Positions 24,770 to 34,549 of a DNA stretch of 54,125 nt are shown here, piece by piece. The stretch comes from Bacteroidales bacterium (GTDB lineage Bacteria; Bacteroidota; Bacteroidia; Bacteroidales; Bacteroidaceae): NCBI GenBank assembly GCA_022784065.1, contig JALFUO010000071.1:1-54125 (forward strand), written 5' to 3'. A program made the translations under genes and the position numbers. The notes under the pieces were generated by a model. That model did no database searches. It saw nothing but the letters and a program-made list of their open reading frames with translations, and was not told where the DNA came from. Each line of letters begins with the position of its first letter. Position 1 is the stretch's first letter.

Positions 24770-26188
24770 ATGTCAAGAAAGAGAAAGCCCCTTCCCATAC
24801 TCACCGACATACTCATCACCGACGTAGCCGCCGAGGGCAAGGCCATTGCCAAGGTGGACAACCTCGTTATCTTCGTGCCTTACGTCGTGCCGGGCGATGT
24901 GGTGGATCTTCAAATCAAGCGCAAGAAACACAGTTACGCAGAGGCGGAAGCCATTGCCATAAAAAAATACTCCGACCTCCGCGCCAAGCCCTTCTGCAAG
25001 CACTTCGGCGTGTGCGGCGGTTGCAAATGGCAATGCCTGCCCTACGAAGAGCAACTCCGTTTCAAGCAGAAGCAAGTTTGGGACAACCTCACGCGCATCG
25101 GCAAGATAGAGTTGCCCGAAATGATGCCCATACTCGGCAGCAAGCACGTTGCGCGCTATCGCAACAAACTCGAATTCGGTTTTTCCAACAAAAAGTGGCT
25201 CACCTCGGAGCAGGTAGCCTCGGGCGTGCAGTTCGATTGTATGGACGCCGTGGGCTTTCATATTCCCGGCGCATTCGATAAAATTCTCGACATCGAAGAA
25301 TGTCATTTGATGGATGATATAAACAACCGCCTGCGCAACGGCATCAGAGCATACGCCCTTGCGCACGGGCTGACGTTTTTCGACCTCCGCCAGCAGACGG
25401 GTCTGCTGCGCAACATGATGATCCGCACCTCCGCCACGGGCGAAATCATGCTCCTCATGCAGTTCTGCATGCGCGGCGCGGACGACGAGGCGCAGGCAAA
25501 AGCGCTCATGGAGCATCTGCACACTACCTTCCCCGAAGTGACCTCGCTGCTGTATGTCAACAACACGAAGTGCAACGATACGATTGGCGACCTCGATGTC
25601 ATCACCTTCGCCGGCACGCCTTTCATCTACGAAACCATGGAGGGGCTGCGCTTCAAGGTGGGGCCGAAGAGTTTTTACCAAACAAATACCGAGCAGGCCT
25701 ACGAACTGTATAAGGTGGCGCGCAACTTTGCCGCCCTCACCGGCGACGAACTCGTCTACGACCTTTACACCGGCACGGGCACCATTGCCAATTTCGTGGC
25801 GCGCCAGGCAAGGCAAGTCGTTGGTATAGAATATGTGCCCGAAGCCATAGAAGACGCGAAGGTGAACGCCGCTCTCAACGGCTTGGACAATACCCTCTTC
25901 TACGCCGGCGATATGAAAGACATTCTCACCACCGGCTTCATCGAGCGGCACGGCAAGCCCGACGTAATCATCACCGACCCGCCCCGCGCGGGAATGCACG
26001 CCGACGTGGTGAACGCCATTCTCTTCGCCGCCCCGCGCCGCATCGTCTACGTTTCGTGTAACCCCGCCACGCAGGCCCGCGACCTCGCGCTCTTCGATAC
26101 CGATTATCGCGTCACGAAGGTGCAGCCCGTCGACATGTTCCCGCAGACCCACCACGTGGAAAACGTGGTATGTTTGGAAAGAAGATGA
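24770..26188 (+). CDS. rlmD: 23S rRNA (uracil-5-)-methyltransferase RlmD-like
   Basis: 472 residues. N-terminal TRAM-like domain (about 1-70), [4Fe-4S] ligands in CKHFGVCGGCKWQC (about 77-90), and a class I SAM methyltransferase domain with LVYDLYTGTGTIANFVA (motif I), IIITDPPRAGMH (motif IV) and YVSCNPATQARDLALF with the catalytic Cys, then [12 protein letters not shown] at the end. Methylates uracil in rRNA (or tRNA for the TrmA branch); RlmD versus RlmCD assignment is by overall pattern. Its stop overlaps the next gene. Confidence 0.92.
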   Translation: MSRKRKPLPILTDILITDVAAEGKAIAKVDNLVIFVPYVVPGDVVDLQIKRKKHSYAEAEAIAIKKYSDLRAKPFCKHFGVCGGCKWQCLPYEEQLRFKQKQVWDNLTRIGKIELPEMMPILGSKHVARYRNKLEFGFSNKKWLTSEQVASGVQFDCMDAVGFHIPGAFDKILDIEECHLMDDINNRLRNGIRAYALAHGLTFFDLRQQTGLLRNMMIRTSATGEIMLLMQFCMRGADDEAQAKALMEHLHTTFPEVTSLLYVNNTKCNDTIGDLDVITFAGTPFIYETMEGLRFKVGPKSFYQTNTEQAYELYKVARNFAALTGDELVYDLYTGTGTIANFVARQARQVVGIEYVPEAIEDAKVNAALNGLDNTLFYAGDMKDILTTGFIERHGKPDVIITDPPRAGMHADVVNAILFAAPRRIVYVSCNPATQARDLALFDTDYRVTKVQPVDMFPQTHHVENVVCLERR

Positions 26189-26880
26189 TTGCTTCCGCCT
26201 ATCTCGCCAAGCAGATGCAGGCCTTCCTCGAAGAGCGCAATGCAGAGGGGCTTTTGGCATATTTGCAACGCCTCAGCAATGCGGCGCGGCGCAGTGCCGA
26301 CGCGCTCTTAGGCGAGAGTCTGCTCGTAGAAATAGAGGAAGAGGCCTTTTGGCTGTTCTTCTCAGAAATGGTGCGGCGTGCGCCGAAAGCCTATCTCGGC
26401 ACGTTTCTCAAAGCAGCCGCAGCGCGGTTGCCGAAAGGGCATCTGAATGCTACCAATCCCCTTTTCCTGAAATTCGCTGCCGAGGAAGCCACGCCCATCG
26501 ACCGCACGAAATGCCTCGATGCCCTTCTGCCGCTCATCAAACAGCCAGAAGACGCCGAGCGCGTGCTTGATGCCTTCTTCTGTAAAGAACAGAAAACCGC
26601 GCCCGGGCGTGCCCTCGCCTTGCTGAAAGTGCCGACCGATGCCTGCAACTATCTTCTTTTCAAGACTATGAAGCAGACCGACGATCTCGTGCTCGTGCGC
26701 AAGGTCTGCCTGCGCCTCTTGCAGCGCAGCGGCGGCGCGTCGTTCAACCTCGCCGGTATCCTCGCCGGCTATTTCGGCATACAGTCGCTCCCAGCCGCCT
26801 TTTCCCTGAAAATAGAACCTTATCAATATTCGCACCTTGAAGAGTCGTATGGCAATTTCCTGAAATACCTGCGGCAATGA
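26185..26880 (+). CDS. Helical protein of unknown function
   Basis: 231 residues from the ATG at 26185, which overlaps the rlmD stop as ATGA and so would be translationally coupled; an upstream ATG at 26170 gives 5 more residues. The protein is alpha-helical and Leu/Ala-rich with repeated hydrophobic heptad-like stretches ([51 protein letters not shown]), no signal peptide and no catalytic motif, suggesting a helical-repeat scaffold. It lies 7 bases before the giant fusion gene. Not recognised as any named family. Confidence 0.7.
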   Translation: MIASAYLAKQMQAFLEERNAEGLLAYLQRLSNAARRSADALLGESLLVEIEEEAFWLFFSEMVRRAPKAYLGTFLKAAAARLPKGHLNATNPLFLKFAAEEATPIDRTKCLDALLPLIKQPEDAERVLDAFFCKEQKTAPGRALALLKVPTDACNYLLFKTMKQTDDLVLVRKVCLRLLQRSGGASFNLAGILAGYFGIQSLPAAFSLKIEPYQYSHLEESYGNFLKYLRQ

Positions 26881-26887
26881 TAACGCT

Positions 26888-29800
26888 ATGCAAAACCAAG
26901 TAGAATTCTTTTTGTCCGCCCCTGCCGCCGTGCAGATGGGCAATGCCGGGCTGCAAGTTTTGGCAGCCAACGAGGCGATACACAATATATATATAATAGC
27001 CCCTGCAGCCGACGAAACACTCAGCAGCCTTTTGTCAGAAAAAATTGCGTTGCTCTCCTGCGATACGCTCACCGGCTCGCGCCTGCTGCGCACAGTAATC
27101 CCGAAGTGCGGCAGCCGTTACGCCATGTTTTTCCTCTCGCCTCAGCAATTCGTGCCCGGCTATCGCTGCATCGAACGCTTTGTTCAGGCGGCGGAAGATA
27201 CGGGCGCGGCGATGGTATATTCCGACCGCTGCGACGGACAAGGCGCACACCCCGTTATCGATTATCAGGAAGGCAGCCTGCGCAACGATTTCGACTTCGG
27301 CAGCCTGTGGCTCGTGCGCACAGACCTTTTGAAAAAATATCCCGAGAGCGACCACCCGCGCCGCCTCCGCTTTGCCGCCCTCTATGCCTTGCGCCTCTTC
27401 CTGAGCAGGGATGGAGAACTTTTCCATATCTCCGAGCCCCTCTATACGGAGCAGGAGACCGACCTCCGCGCCAGCGGTGAAAAGCAATTCGACTACGTAA
27501 ATCCCGCGCAGCGGGAAGTGCAACTCGAAATGGAACGCGTATGCACGCACCACCTCAAAGCCGTCGGCGCGTGGCTTGCCCCCGATGAGTTCGACGACCT
27601 CCCGCACGACCGCACCGACTATCCCGCAGAAGCGTCCGTCGTGATACCCGTCCGCAACCGCGCCCGTACCGTCCGCGACGCGGTGGAGAGCGCATTGAGC
27701 CAAGAGGCGGCCTTTGAGTTTAATGTCATTGTGGTGGACAATCATTCCACCGACGGCACAACGGATATCCTTAAAGAATTGAGCGAAAGCAATCCCCGTG
27801 TCGTGCATCTCGTGCCCGAGCGCACCGATTTGGGCATTGGCGGCTGCTGGGATTTGGCCGTGCGCTCCGCTGCCTGCGGACGCTACGCCGTGCAGCTCGA
27901 CAGCGACGATCTTTACAGCGGCACGGACACCCTCGTCCGCATCGTCGAGGCCTTCCGCAAGCAAAAGGCGGCCATGGTGATTGGCAGCTACCGCATGGTC
28001 AACTTCAACCTCGAAACGCTCCCGCCGGGCTTGATCGACCATAAAGAATGGACGCCCGACAACGGGCGAAACAATGCCCTGCGCATCAACGGCTTGGGCG
28101 CGCCGCGTGCCTTCCGCACCGACATTTTGCGCCGCCTCGGTTTCCCCAATACCAGTTACGGCGAAGACTATGCCCTCGGGCTGGCCGTTTCGCGCCGCTG
28201 GCGCATCGGGCGCATCTACGACGAACTCTACCTCTGCCGCCGCTGGGAGGGCAATTCCGACGCCGCCCTTTCTGTGGAAAAGGTGAACCGCAACAATATC
28301 TATAAAGACAGCCTGCGCACCATCGAGCTGCGTGCCCGCCGCGCCCTCGTGTCGCTTTGGAACACCGAAGCCACGTCAGACGATGTGCATGCCTTTTTCG
28401 ACCGTCAGATGCAGGCGTGGCCCGAAGTGGCGGAACGCTTCGACGATTTGCGTCAAAATATTCAGACGCGCCGTTTCGAGGCCGACGACTATACGCTCGC
28501 CGTGCAGTTTAACCCGCGCCGCATGAGTTCCACCGCCGCCAAAATCGACAAGCGGCATTTGAAGGAACGCCCCTGCTTTCTCTGCGACAACAACCGCCCG
28601 AAAGAGCAAATCGCTTTCCCGCTCGAAGGGCGTTTCCAACTGCTCGTAAATCCCTTCCCCATACTCCCCGGACATCTCACCATACCCCTGCGCCGCCACA
28701 CGCCGCAGAGGCTCGAGGACATGATTGACGGGCTCAACAAGATGGCTTGGGAAATTCCCGACTTCATGTTTTTCTACAACGGCGCGCGCTGCGGCGCGTC
28801 AGCCCCCGACCACGCCCATCTCCAGGCAGGCTTGCGCGGCGTGGTGCCCATTGAGAAAGATTGGAAGATGTACGAGAACCGCCTCGAGAAGATATATCCA
28901 ACCGACGGCATGGAAACGGCAGAACTCGAAGACCTCGGATATACCGGCACGGGTGCAGGACTGTATCTGCTGCATGGTTATGCCTGTCCCGCCTTTGTAC
29001 TGATGGGCGGGCAGCACGACGGCGGACAGTTCCTACTGCGCAAACTCTTCGCCGCCCTGCCTGCCGTGGAGGGCAGCGATGAACCCGACGTGAATATCCT
29101 TGCCTGGCGGCAGGCGGGCGGTCCGGGCGATGCCGACGCCGTGGTGATGGTGATATTCCCCCGCCGCAAGCACCGCCCCGACTGCTATTACGCCAGCGGT
29201 TCAAGCAATATGCTGGTAAGTCCCGGTGCCCTGGACATGGGCGGCCTGCTCATCACGCCGCGCGAGGAAGACTTTGAGAAAATGACCCTCAAAACGGCAG
29301 TCAATATTCTCCGCGAGGTAACCCTCACCGAAAGCGAAACAGCTCAGACTGTGCGCCGCATACACCGCGCCGCCCATTCCGGCACATCGCGCCGCGCCGC
29401 CGCACAGGAGGCCGCCCCGCAAGCGGCTTTCGACGAAGAACCCGAGGTGAGCGTGGGCATTATGTCGGCCGAGCGCGTGCGCTTCCGCCTCAGCGGCGCG
29501 TTCCACGCCAAGGGTGCTTTGCAGACCGGCGAACAGGAAGCGGAATGCCGCGACGGAGCCATTCTTTGGAACGGCAACATTTACAGCGAACTCTCTTTCA
29601 TTCCCGATAGCCCCGATGCCACCTTCACGCTCGAGGGCGTGACCATCGGCAAAAACTTCCACTGGGAACAGGAGCAGCAGCAAACCTTCGCCGGCCGCCT
29701 GCAACTCATCGTGGACGAGGAGAAACTCGTCGTGGTGAACCACATTCCCGCCGAGGAATACCTCACGAGCGTCATTTCCTCCGAGATGAAATCCACCTCT

Positions 29801-30769
29801 TCGCTCTCCCTGCTCAAGGCGCACGCCGTCATTTCGCGCAGCTGGCTGTTCAGTCAGATGTTGCGCCGCCGCGCCGCCGCCGGCAAGGGGGCATCGGGCG
29901 GTTTCTTCTCGTTCGTGCGCCGCGACGACCAGTACGTGCGCTGGTACGACCGTGAGGACCACACGCTCTTTGATGTCTGTGCCGACGACCATTGCCAGCG
30001 TTATCAGGGCCTGCCCGCCGCCGGCGCGGCCAGCGAGATGTGCCGCGAGGCGGTGCGTGCCACGCGCGGCGAGGTGCTGCTCTCCGAAGGCGAGGTGTGC
30101 GACGCGCGTTTCTCGAAATGTTGCGGCGGCGTGACCGAGCGTTACGGCACCTGCTGGAACGATGAGGACATCTCCTATCTGCAGCCCGTGCGCTGCGATG
30201 GCGAGGGAAACGTCCCCGACCTCACCGGCGAGGCAGAGGCGGAGCGATGGATTATGTCCGCCCCTGCGGCCTATTGCAACACGTCCGAAAAGGCTCTGCT
30301 CTCCGAAGTGCTCAACGATTACGACCTTACCTCCACGCCCGACTTCTACCGTTGGCAGACCGTTTTGCCGCAAGCAGAACTGGCGGCACGCCTGCGCGAG
30401 CGGCTTGACCTCGATTTTGGCGACATCATCGACCTTCAGCCTTTGCAGCGCGGAGCGAGCGGCCGCATTTCTCTGCTGCGCATTGTGGGCAGCAAAGGCA
30501 GTCTGTCGCTCGGCAAAGAGTTGGAAATCCGCCGCGCCCTCGGCGAGAAATGCCTGTATAGTTCCGCCTTCGTCGTGCGCCGCTCGTTTGCCGAAGGCGC
30601 ACCCTCCGACGCCGTCCCCGCCGCCTTCACGCTCCACGGGGCAGGGTGGGGGCACGGCGTAGGCCTGTGCCAAATCGGCGCGGCAGTGATGGCAGACAAA
30701 GGTATCGGCTATAAAGACATACTGCAACACTACTATGTAGGCTCCGACCTGCAGGCACTGTATCAGTAA
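26888..30769 (+). CDS. Giant fusion: GT2-like / GT2 / HIT-GalT-like DUF4922 / SpoIID-LytB
   Basis: 1293 residues. Residues 1-245: a degenerate GT2-like domain ([30 protein letters not shown]). 248-500: a second GT2 glycosyltransferase ([40 protein letters not shown] with the DxD motif). About 535-860: DUF4922, HIT/GalT-like, with CFLCDNN (561), [17 protein letters not shown] and [13 protein letters not shown] (about 636-648), a nucleotide-phosphate transferase type His motif. About 865-1293: SpoIID/LytB-like domain, [17 protein letters not shown] and C-terminal [16 protein letters not shown]. SpoIID-type domains cleave denuded peptidoglycan glycan strands or enhance amidases. No signal peptide is visible, odd for a SpoIID domain. 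AmpG-like transporter downstream suggests a cell-wall sugar salvage role (inferred). Confidence 0.85.
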   Translation: MQNQVEFFLSAPAAVQMGNAGLQVLAANEAIHNIYIIAPAADETLSSLLSEKIALLSCDTLTGSRLLRTVIPKCGSRYAMFFLSPQQFVPGYRCIERFVQAAEDTGAAMVYSDRCDGQGAHPVIDYQEGSLRNDFDFGSLWLVRTDLLKKYPESDHPRRLRFAALYALRLFLSRDGELFHISEPLYTEQETDLRASGEKQFDYVNPAQREVQLEMERVCTHHLKAVGAWLAPDEFDDLPHDRTDYPAEASVVIPVRNRARTVRDAVESALSQEAAFEFNVIVVDNHSTDGTTDILKELSESNPRVVHLVPERTDLGIGGCWDLAVRSAACGRYAVQLDSDDLYSGTDTLVRIVEAFRKQKAAMVIGSYRMVNFNLETLPPGLIDHKEWTPDNGRNNALRINGLGAPRAFRTDILRRLGFPNTSYGEDYALGLAVSRRWRIGRIYDELYLCRRWEGNSDAALSVEKVNRNNIYKDSLRTIELRARRALVSLWNTEATSDDVHAFFDRQMQAWPEVAERFDDLRQNIQTRRFEADDYTLAVQFNPRRMSSTAAKIDKRHLKERPCFLCDNNRPKEQIAFPLEGRFQLLVNPFPILPGHLTIPLRRHTPQRLEDMIDGLNKMAWEIPDFMFFYNGARCGASAPDHAHLQAGLRGVVPIEKDWKMYENRLEKIYPTDGMETAELEDLGYTGTGAGLYLLHGYACPAFVLMGGQHDGGQFLLRKLFAALPAVEGSDEPDVNILAWRQAGGPGDADAVVMVIFPRRKHRPDCYYASGSSNMLVSPGALDMGGLLITPREEDFEKMTLKTAVNILREVTLTESETAQTVRRIHRAAHSGTSRRAAAQEAAPQAAFDEEPEVSVGIMSAERVRFRLSGAFHAKGALQTGEQEAECRDGAILWNGNIYSELSFIPDSPDATFTLEGVTIGKNFHWEQEQQQTFAGRLQLIVDEEKLVVVNHIPAEEYLTSVISSEMKSTSSLSLLKAHAVISRSWLFSQMLRRRAAAGKGASGGFFSFVRRDDQYVRWYDREDHTLFDVCADDHCQRYQGLPAAGAASEMCREAVRATRGEVLLSEGEVCDARFSKCCGGVTERYGTCWNDEDISYLQPVRCDGEGNVPDLTGEAEAERWIMSAPAAYCNTSEKALLSEVLNDYDLTSTPDFYRWQTVLPQAELAARLRERLDLDFGDIIDLQPLQRGASGRISLLRIVGSKGSLSLGKELEIRRALGEKCLYSSAFVVRRSFAEGAPSDAVPAAFTLHGAGWGHGVGLCQIGAAVMADKGIGYKDILQHYYVGSDLQALYQ

Positions 30770-30859
30770 GGGCGTTCTGCAGAACGCCCGCCGTGTGCGC
30801 CGCATGGCATTTAATCAATAAGGCAATTATCAACCGGGCGTTCTGCAGAACGCCCCTAC
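30770..30859. repeat. Paired GGGCGTTCTGCAGAACGCCC palindromes
   Basis: Palindromes at 30770-30789 and 30836-30855, ending in CCCCTAC (30853-30859). The first begins one base after the stop codon of the fusion gene. The pair fills most of the gap to the AmpG-like gene and could act as a terminator or mRNA-stabilising hairpin; same family as 75-167. Confidence 0.7.
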
Positions 30860-30887
30860 CCGTACCAAACATATCCATCATAAAAAA

Positions 30888-32144
30888 ATGTCCCTTCCCC
30901 GTACTCCCTGGACCTGGCTGCCCACGCTCTACATAGCCGAAGGCATACCATATATCGTTGTCACCGTCGTAGCCACCATTATGTATAAGCGGCTCGGCAT
31001 CGGCAACGCCGACATCGCGTTTTACACCTCTTGGCTCTATCTTCCGTGGGTCATCAAACCCTTTTGGAGCCCCATTGTGGACGCGTTCGGCACAAAGCGC
31101 ATGTGGATCATTGCGATGCAGCTCATCATCGGCGCGGCCCTCGGCGGACTTGCGCTGACGCTGCCCGCGCCCGGCTTTTTCAAATGGTCGCTCGCCTTTT
31201 TCTGGCTGCTCGCCTTCTCGAGTGCGACCCACGACATCGCCGCCGACGGCTTCTACATGCTGGCACTCACGAAGAAAGAGCAGGCCTTCTACGTAGGCAT
31301 ACGCTCCACCTTCTACCGCGTTGCCATCATAGCGGGACAGGGCTTACTCATCATGCTTGCCGGCACGCTCGAACTCATTTACAAGCCCGCCGCCGCATGG
31401 GCAACCGTGATGCTCGTGGCCGCCGCCCTCTTCCTGCTGCTTGCCGCCTGGCATTTGGCATCGCTGCCCCGCACGGAAATAAGGGCAGAATGTCCGCGCT
31501 CCCAAGGCAACTTCACCGGCGGCATCATCAAGCCCTTCATCAGTTTTTTCCGCAAGCCCGGCATCGGCTGTGCCTTGGCGTTCATGCTGCTTTACCGCCT
31601 GCCTGAGGCATTCCTCACCAAGATAACGCCCCTCTTCCTGCTCGACAGCGTGGAGGGCGGCGGCTTGGCGCTCACCACGGCCGAGATAGGTTTCGTGCAA
31701 GGCACGGTAGGCATCGTGGGGCTCACGCTCGGCGGCATCCTCGGCGGCATCCTCGCCGCCGGCAAGGGTGGCATGAAGCGTTGGCTCTGGCCGATGGTGG
31801 CGAGCATCACGATTCCCGATGCGCTCTATATCATCCTCGCCTATTACCAGCCAGAAAACCTCACGCTGATTGGGGCTTTCGTGTTCTTGGAGCAGTTCGG
31901 CTATGGTTTCGGCTTCACCGCCTATATGATTTACCTGCTGCAATTTGCGCGCGGCGAGAACTCCACGGCGCACTACGCTTTCGCCACCGGCTTCATGGCT
32001 TTGGGCATGATGCTCCCCGGTTTGGTGAGTGGCGCGTTGCAGGAACTCACGGGCTACCTCAATTTCTTCATCATCACCACCGTGCTATGCAGCGTCACCT
32101 TCCTTGTGTCCGCCCTCGTAAAATTTGATGCGGGCGAAGATTAA
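30888..32144 (+). CDS. AmpG-like MFS permease (PAT family)
   Basis: 418 residues with about 12 membrane segments. The N-terminus PTLYIAEGIPYIVVTVVATIMYKRLG and FYTSWLYLPWVIKPFWSPIVD is the AmpG/PAT pattern, followed by LAFSSATHDIAADGFYM (conserved acidic residue in TM4-5). AmpG proteins import anhydro-muropeptides from the periplasm for peptidoglycan recycling, or in PAT relatives import acetyl-CoA or other solutes. The gene follows a fusion protein with a SpoIID-like domain, which supports a peptidoglycan-fragment link. Next plus-strand gene is 700 bases away. Confidence 0.85.
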   Translation: MSLPRTPWTWLPTLYIAEGIPYIVVTVVATIMYKRLGIGNADIAFYTSWLYLPWVIKPFWSPIVDAFGTKRMWIIAMQLIIGAALGGLALTLPAPGFFKWSLAFFWLLAFSSATHDIAADGFYMLALTKKEQAFYVGIRSTFYRVAIIAGQGLLIMLAGTLELIYKPAAAWATVMLVAAALFLLLAAWHLASLPRTEIRAECPRSQGNFTGGIIKPFISFFRKPGIGCALAFMLLYRLPEAFLTKITPLFLLDSVEGGGLALTTAEIGFVQGTVGIVGLTLGGILGGILAAGKGGMKRWLWPMVASITIPDALYIILAYYQPENLTLIGAFVFLEQFGYGFGFTAYMIYLLQFARGENSTAHYAFATGFMALGMMLPGLVSGALQELTGYLNFFIITTVLCSVTFLVSALVKFDAGED

Positions 32145-32763
32145 GGGCAAGATTTTGCTCACCCGCATATTTTTCTCGATTTTATGCTAAGAGCGTAAAC
32201 GCTATCTGCGCAGACAGTGCAAACTCTCTGCGCAGATATTTTTTGTTCCTCGGATAAAATTTTCATTTTCTCCGAGATATTTTTTCCTTTCCTATAAGAA
32301 AGTTTTTGTTACAAACTTTGTAACGCTTGTTACAAACTTTCTAACACATGTTACAAACTTTGTAATACGTGTTACAAACTTTGTAACAAAAAATATCTGC
32401 GCAGAAAGTAAAAAATATCTTGCTGAAAGGAAAAACTTTCAAGGAGAAAGGAAAAAATAGCTCCGAGCAAATGAGCGCAGACGGTATTCACGCAATGATT
32501 GAATGACGTGAAAGCGGATGGGTTCATACGTAATAGTTGAGTGGGGCTTATAAGCAAATTCTTCTGATGTCATGGTTTGTAAATTTTATAAAAAGAGAGG
32601 TCGAACAGAGTCCGCTGCTTATGCCATTTTTATGGCTTATAATTCCGATTAAAACCTTGGCGACAGGCAGTAGAATGTTAGTATTTGGCACGAAGTACTG
32701 ATAAAATTTTATTGTATTTAGGATTATTAACACAGAAACGCGTTTCAGGGGAGGTAAAATTTA
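32145..32763. repeat. Palindromic 21-bp-period array, copy 2, and AT-rich gap
   Basis: Core array 32308-32387: units GTTACAAACTTTGTAAC start at 32308, 32329, 32350 and 32371 (period exactly 21), with spacers GCTT, ACAT and ACGT and single changes in units 2 and 3. TCTGCGCAGA palindromes are at 32205-32214, 32227-32236 (22 bp apart) and 32396-32405. Pyrimidine-rich arm to the left, purine-rich arm to the right. From about 32480 to 32763 the DNA is AT-rich with no credible gene. This separates the AmpG-like gene from the RiPP cluster. Confidence 0.8.
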
Positions 32764-32771
32764 TACATTTG
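32764..32771 (+). promoter_or_regulatory. -7 element of the RiPP cluster promoter
   Basis: TACATTTG matches TAnnTTTG. GTTTC at 32742-32746 is a possible weak -33 at slightly short spacing. It lies 69 bases upstream of the protease ATG at 32841 and is the only promoter-like site found in front of the cluster. A CACAG/CTGTG stem (32803-32817) sits in the leader. Confidence 0.5.
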
Positions 32772-32840
32772 CAACAGAAAATAAGAAAGCGATGAGCTGC
32801 TACACAGAAAGCCTGTGTGAAAAGGTTATTTAATTATCCT

Positions 32841-33167
32841 ATGTCAAATACTGCAACGAAAGAAATCGTCGATAAAGATTTGCAAAGGCGCAATAAAGGC
32901 CTTATCCGCCGAGTAAAGACCGCCTTATTTGACAACTGGTGCCTGAAACGCTCTAAACTTATATATTTTTTTGCATCCAGACTTTTCCGAAGTGACGTTA
33001 GGATTAACATCGCCATGCGTTGCCGCTCCGATAACAGCAAGGACTGGGGGCATGCGTGGGTGACGTGCGGCGGGAAGCCCCTATTGGAGCACAACGAGCG
33101 CCTGATTAGCAAAAAGCGCACCCTGATAGCAGAAGACAATAAATATATATACTGGATTTACGACTAA
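32841..33167 (+). CDS. Minimal lasso-B2/transglutaminase-like cysteine protease (leader peptidase)
   Basis: 108 residues from the ATG at 32841 (MSNTATKE); a GTG at 32817 would add 8. Residues 34-50, CLKRSKLIYFFASRLFR, fit the catalytic-Cys helix of B2 proteins (Cys-L-x-R-S pattern), followed by VRINIAMR and GHAWV with the catalytic His71; Glu83 lies 12 residues after the His, where B2 proteins usually have Asp. B2 proteins of lasso clusters (PF13471-type) cut the leader from the precursor. This one lacks most flanking sequence and is near minimal size. It opens the cluster, 11 bases before radical SAM 1. Function as precursor protease is inferred from motif and context. Confidence 0.65.
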   Translation: MSNTATKEIVDKDLQRRNKGLIRRVKTALFDNWCLKRSKLIYFFASRLFRSDVRINIAMRCRSDNSKDWGHAWVTCGGKPLLEHNERLISKKRTLIAEDNKYIYWIYD

Positions 33168-33178
33168 TATAACAACCA

Positions 33179-34129
33179 ATGGCAAACTTATATCTCACGC
33201 ATAAATGCAGGCGCGGTTGCCCGTTTTGCTTTGCCCGCAAAGTGCTCAAAGCGGCGCACAACGTGGAGGAAAAGCTCACGCTCGAAGAGATTGAGCAATT
33301 TGTGTCGCATTATGAGGGACAAATCGATTCGCTCGGCCTGCTCGGCGGCGAGCCGTTTCTCTATCCCGACCTTGTAAAGGTGATAGAACTCCTGAAACGT
33401 CATCATATCCATTCCAAGATATTCACCAGCGCCACTGACCCGCTGCCCGAAGGCCTTGCCGAGTTTGACATCTCGCAGGGCGACATAAACTTTATCGTGA
33501 ATGTGGGCAGCCGCGACACCTATACCGACGAGAAGTTTGCCAACCTTGAACGCTTCTTTGACAAGTTTCATTCTATCTCCGCGCTGTCGTACACGATTTT
33601 CGACCTGGAAAAGGACAATCCCGAGTTCCTCTTCGACATGATAGACCACTACGGGCTGGTGCGCAACATACGCACGGGCATAGCCCTGCCTATCTATCGC
33701 GGCGGCAACAGTTACATAGCCCTCGACGACTACAAGCGCGCGGCGGAATACTTCTGCGCCTGCGCCGAGAAAGCCGCCAAGCGGCGCATTACGCTGGCAA
33801 TGGACTGCGGCTTTCAGGCGTGCATGTTTACCGACGCCCAGTTGGGCAGACTGTTCCGCCTTGGCACTAATCTGGGCTTCATGTGCGGCGCAGCGTTGGA
33901 CATCGGTCCGGGTTTGAAGGTGTGGAACTGCTTCCCGCTCTTCCAGTTGGGTTGCGTGGACGCCCTTGGTGCCAAGACGCTCGATGAGCTCAAGCTTAAT
34001 TTGCAGAAAAGGCTCAACGAAGAACTGGGCAGCGGGCGCGGCGTGCGTCCCGAGTGTGCAGCCTGCGAGCTCTACGACCGCAAACTGTGCGAAGGCGGTT
34101 GCAAAAGTTTTAAATCGGTAGCATTATAA
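33179..34129 (+). CDS. Radical SAM/SPASM peptide-modifying enzyme 1
   Basis: 316 residues. The SAM-cleaving [4Fe-4S] motif is Cys10-x3-Cys14-x2-Cys17 in CRRGCPFCFA, just after the short strand MANLYLTHK; LLGGEPF (about 58-64) is the SAM-contact GGE motif. The C-terminus has a SPASM-type Cys pattern: MCGAALDIGPGLKVWNCFP, then ECAACELYDRKLCEGGC. Such enzymes bind auxiliary clusters and modify peptide side chains (C-C, C-S, C-N bonds or epimerisation). Same architecture as radical SAM 4 at 37958, which also starts only nine residues before its first Cys. Located between the protease and the PqqD-like gene, so possibly the first modifying enzyme. Product unknown. Confidence 0.88.
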   Translation: MANLYLTHKCRRGCPFCFARKVLKAAHNVEEKLTLEEIEQFVSHYEGQIDSLGLLGGEPFLYPDLVKVIELLKRHHIHSKIFTSATDPLPEGLAEFDISQGDINFIVNVGSRDTYTDEKFANLERFFDKFHSISALSYTIFDLEKDNPEFLFDMIDHYGLVRNIRTGIALPIYRGGNSYIALDDYKRAAEYFCACAEKAAKRRITLAMDCGFQACMFTDAQLGRLFRLGTNLGFMCGAALDIGPGLKVWNCFPLFQLGCVDALGAKTLDELKLNLQKRLNEELGSGRGVRPECAACELYDRKLCEGGCKSFKSVAL

Positions 34130-34147
34130 TTTTCAATATATAAAACC

Positions 34148-34399
34148 ATGGAAATCAGTAAAAACGTGACTTGGAAAACCCTCGGCGAGAAGGTTATTGC
34201 TGTTAAGGTAGACACCGGCGAGTACTACACGCTCAACGAAGTGGCATCTGTGATATGGAAAGCCATCGACGAAGGAAAATCCAAAGAAGACATCGCAGAA
34301 AAGATTTGCACCGAGTACGATGCAACAGATAAAGCTTCGGTGTTGCAAGACATCGAGGAACAAATCAGTGAGTGGCAACATGAATTATTAATCCTTTAA
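34148..34399 (+). CDS. PqqD-like RiPP precursor-recognition protein (RRE; B1-type)
   Basis: 83 residues. The PqqD/RRE pattern is clear: beta-strands at the start (NVTWKTLGEKVIAVKVDTGEYYTLNEVASVIWKAI), then DEGKSKEDIAEKICTEYDATDKASVLQDIEEQI, matching the family's y-x-LN-x-x-x-x-x-W core and helical tail. RREs bind the leader peptide and deliver it to the modifying enzymes; in lasso systems the stand-alone form is called B1. It lies 12 bases upstream of the precursor gene, the usual order. The likely binding site is the YxxP element in the precursor leader. Confidence 0.88.
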   Translation: MEISKNVTWKTLGEKVIAVKVDTGEYYTLNEVASVIWKAIDEGKSKEDIAEKICTEYDATDKASVLQDIEEQISEWQHELLIL

Positions 34400-34411
34400 A
34401 TTAGTACGACT

Positions 34412-34531
34412 ATGACTAAGAAAACTTACGAGAAGCCGCAGACAAGCAAGCACGCTTCTATGGACGTTGTCCAGGGTTCAGGTCTGTATTACACGACGCT
34501 GTATTACACCAGCCTGTATTACTGGCATTAA
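34412..34531 (+). CDS. RiPP precursor peptide with three LYYxx repeats
   Basis: A 39-residue ORF, ATG to TAA. The leader (about residues 1-24) has the TYEKP segment (YxxP, similar to the RRE-recognition motif of lasso leaders), then MDVVQGSG. The core (25-39) is LYYTT, LYYTS, LYYWH, encoded by three 15-bp units (34484-34498, 34499-34513, 34514-34528) in which CTG TAT TAC is identical each time. It sits 12 bases after the PqqD-like gene, and the next reading frame begins at the base after its stop. The repetitive aromatic core, short length and neighbours identify it as a precursor; the leader cleavage site (perhaps after GSG) is inferred. No homologue is known to me. Confidence 0.8.
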   Translation: MTKKTYEKPQTSKHASMDVVQGSGLYYTTLYYTSLYYWH

Positions 34532-34549
34532 TTGTCGTTAATCAAAGTA

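Noticed and set aside
32372-32733. Two short minus-strand frames (about 61 residues each) in the gap before the RiPP cluster
   Set aside because: They lie in repeat or AT-rich DNA, share no protein-like features and have no promoter-like start.
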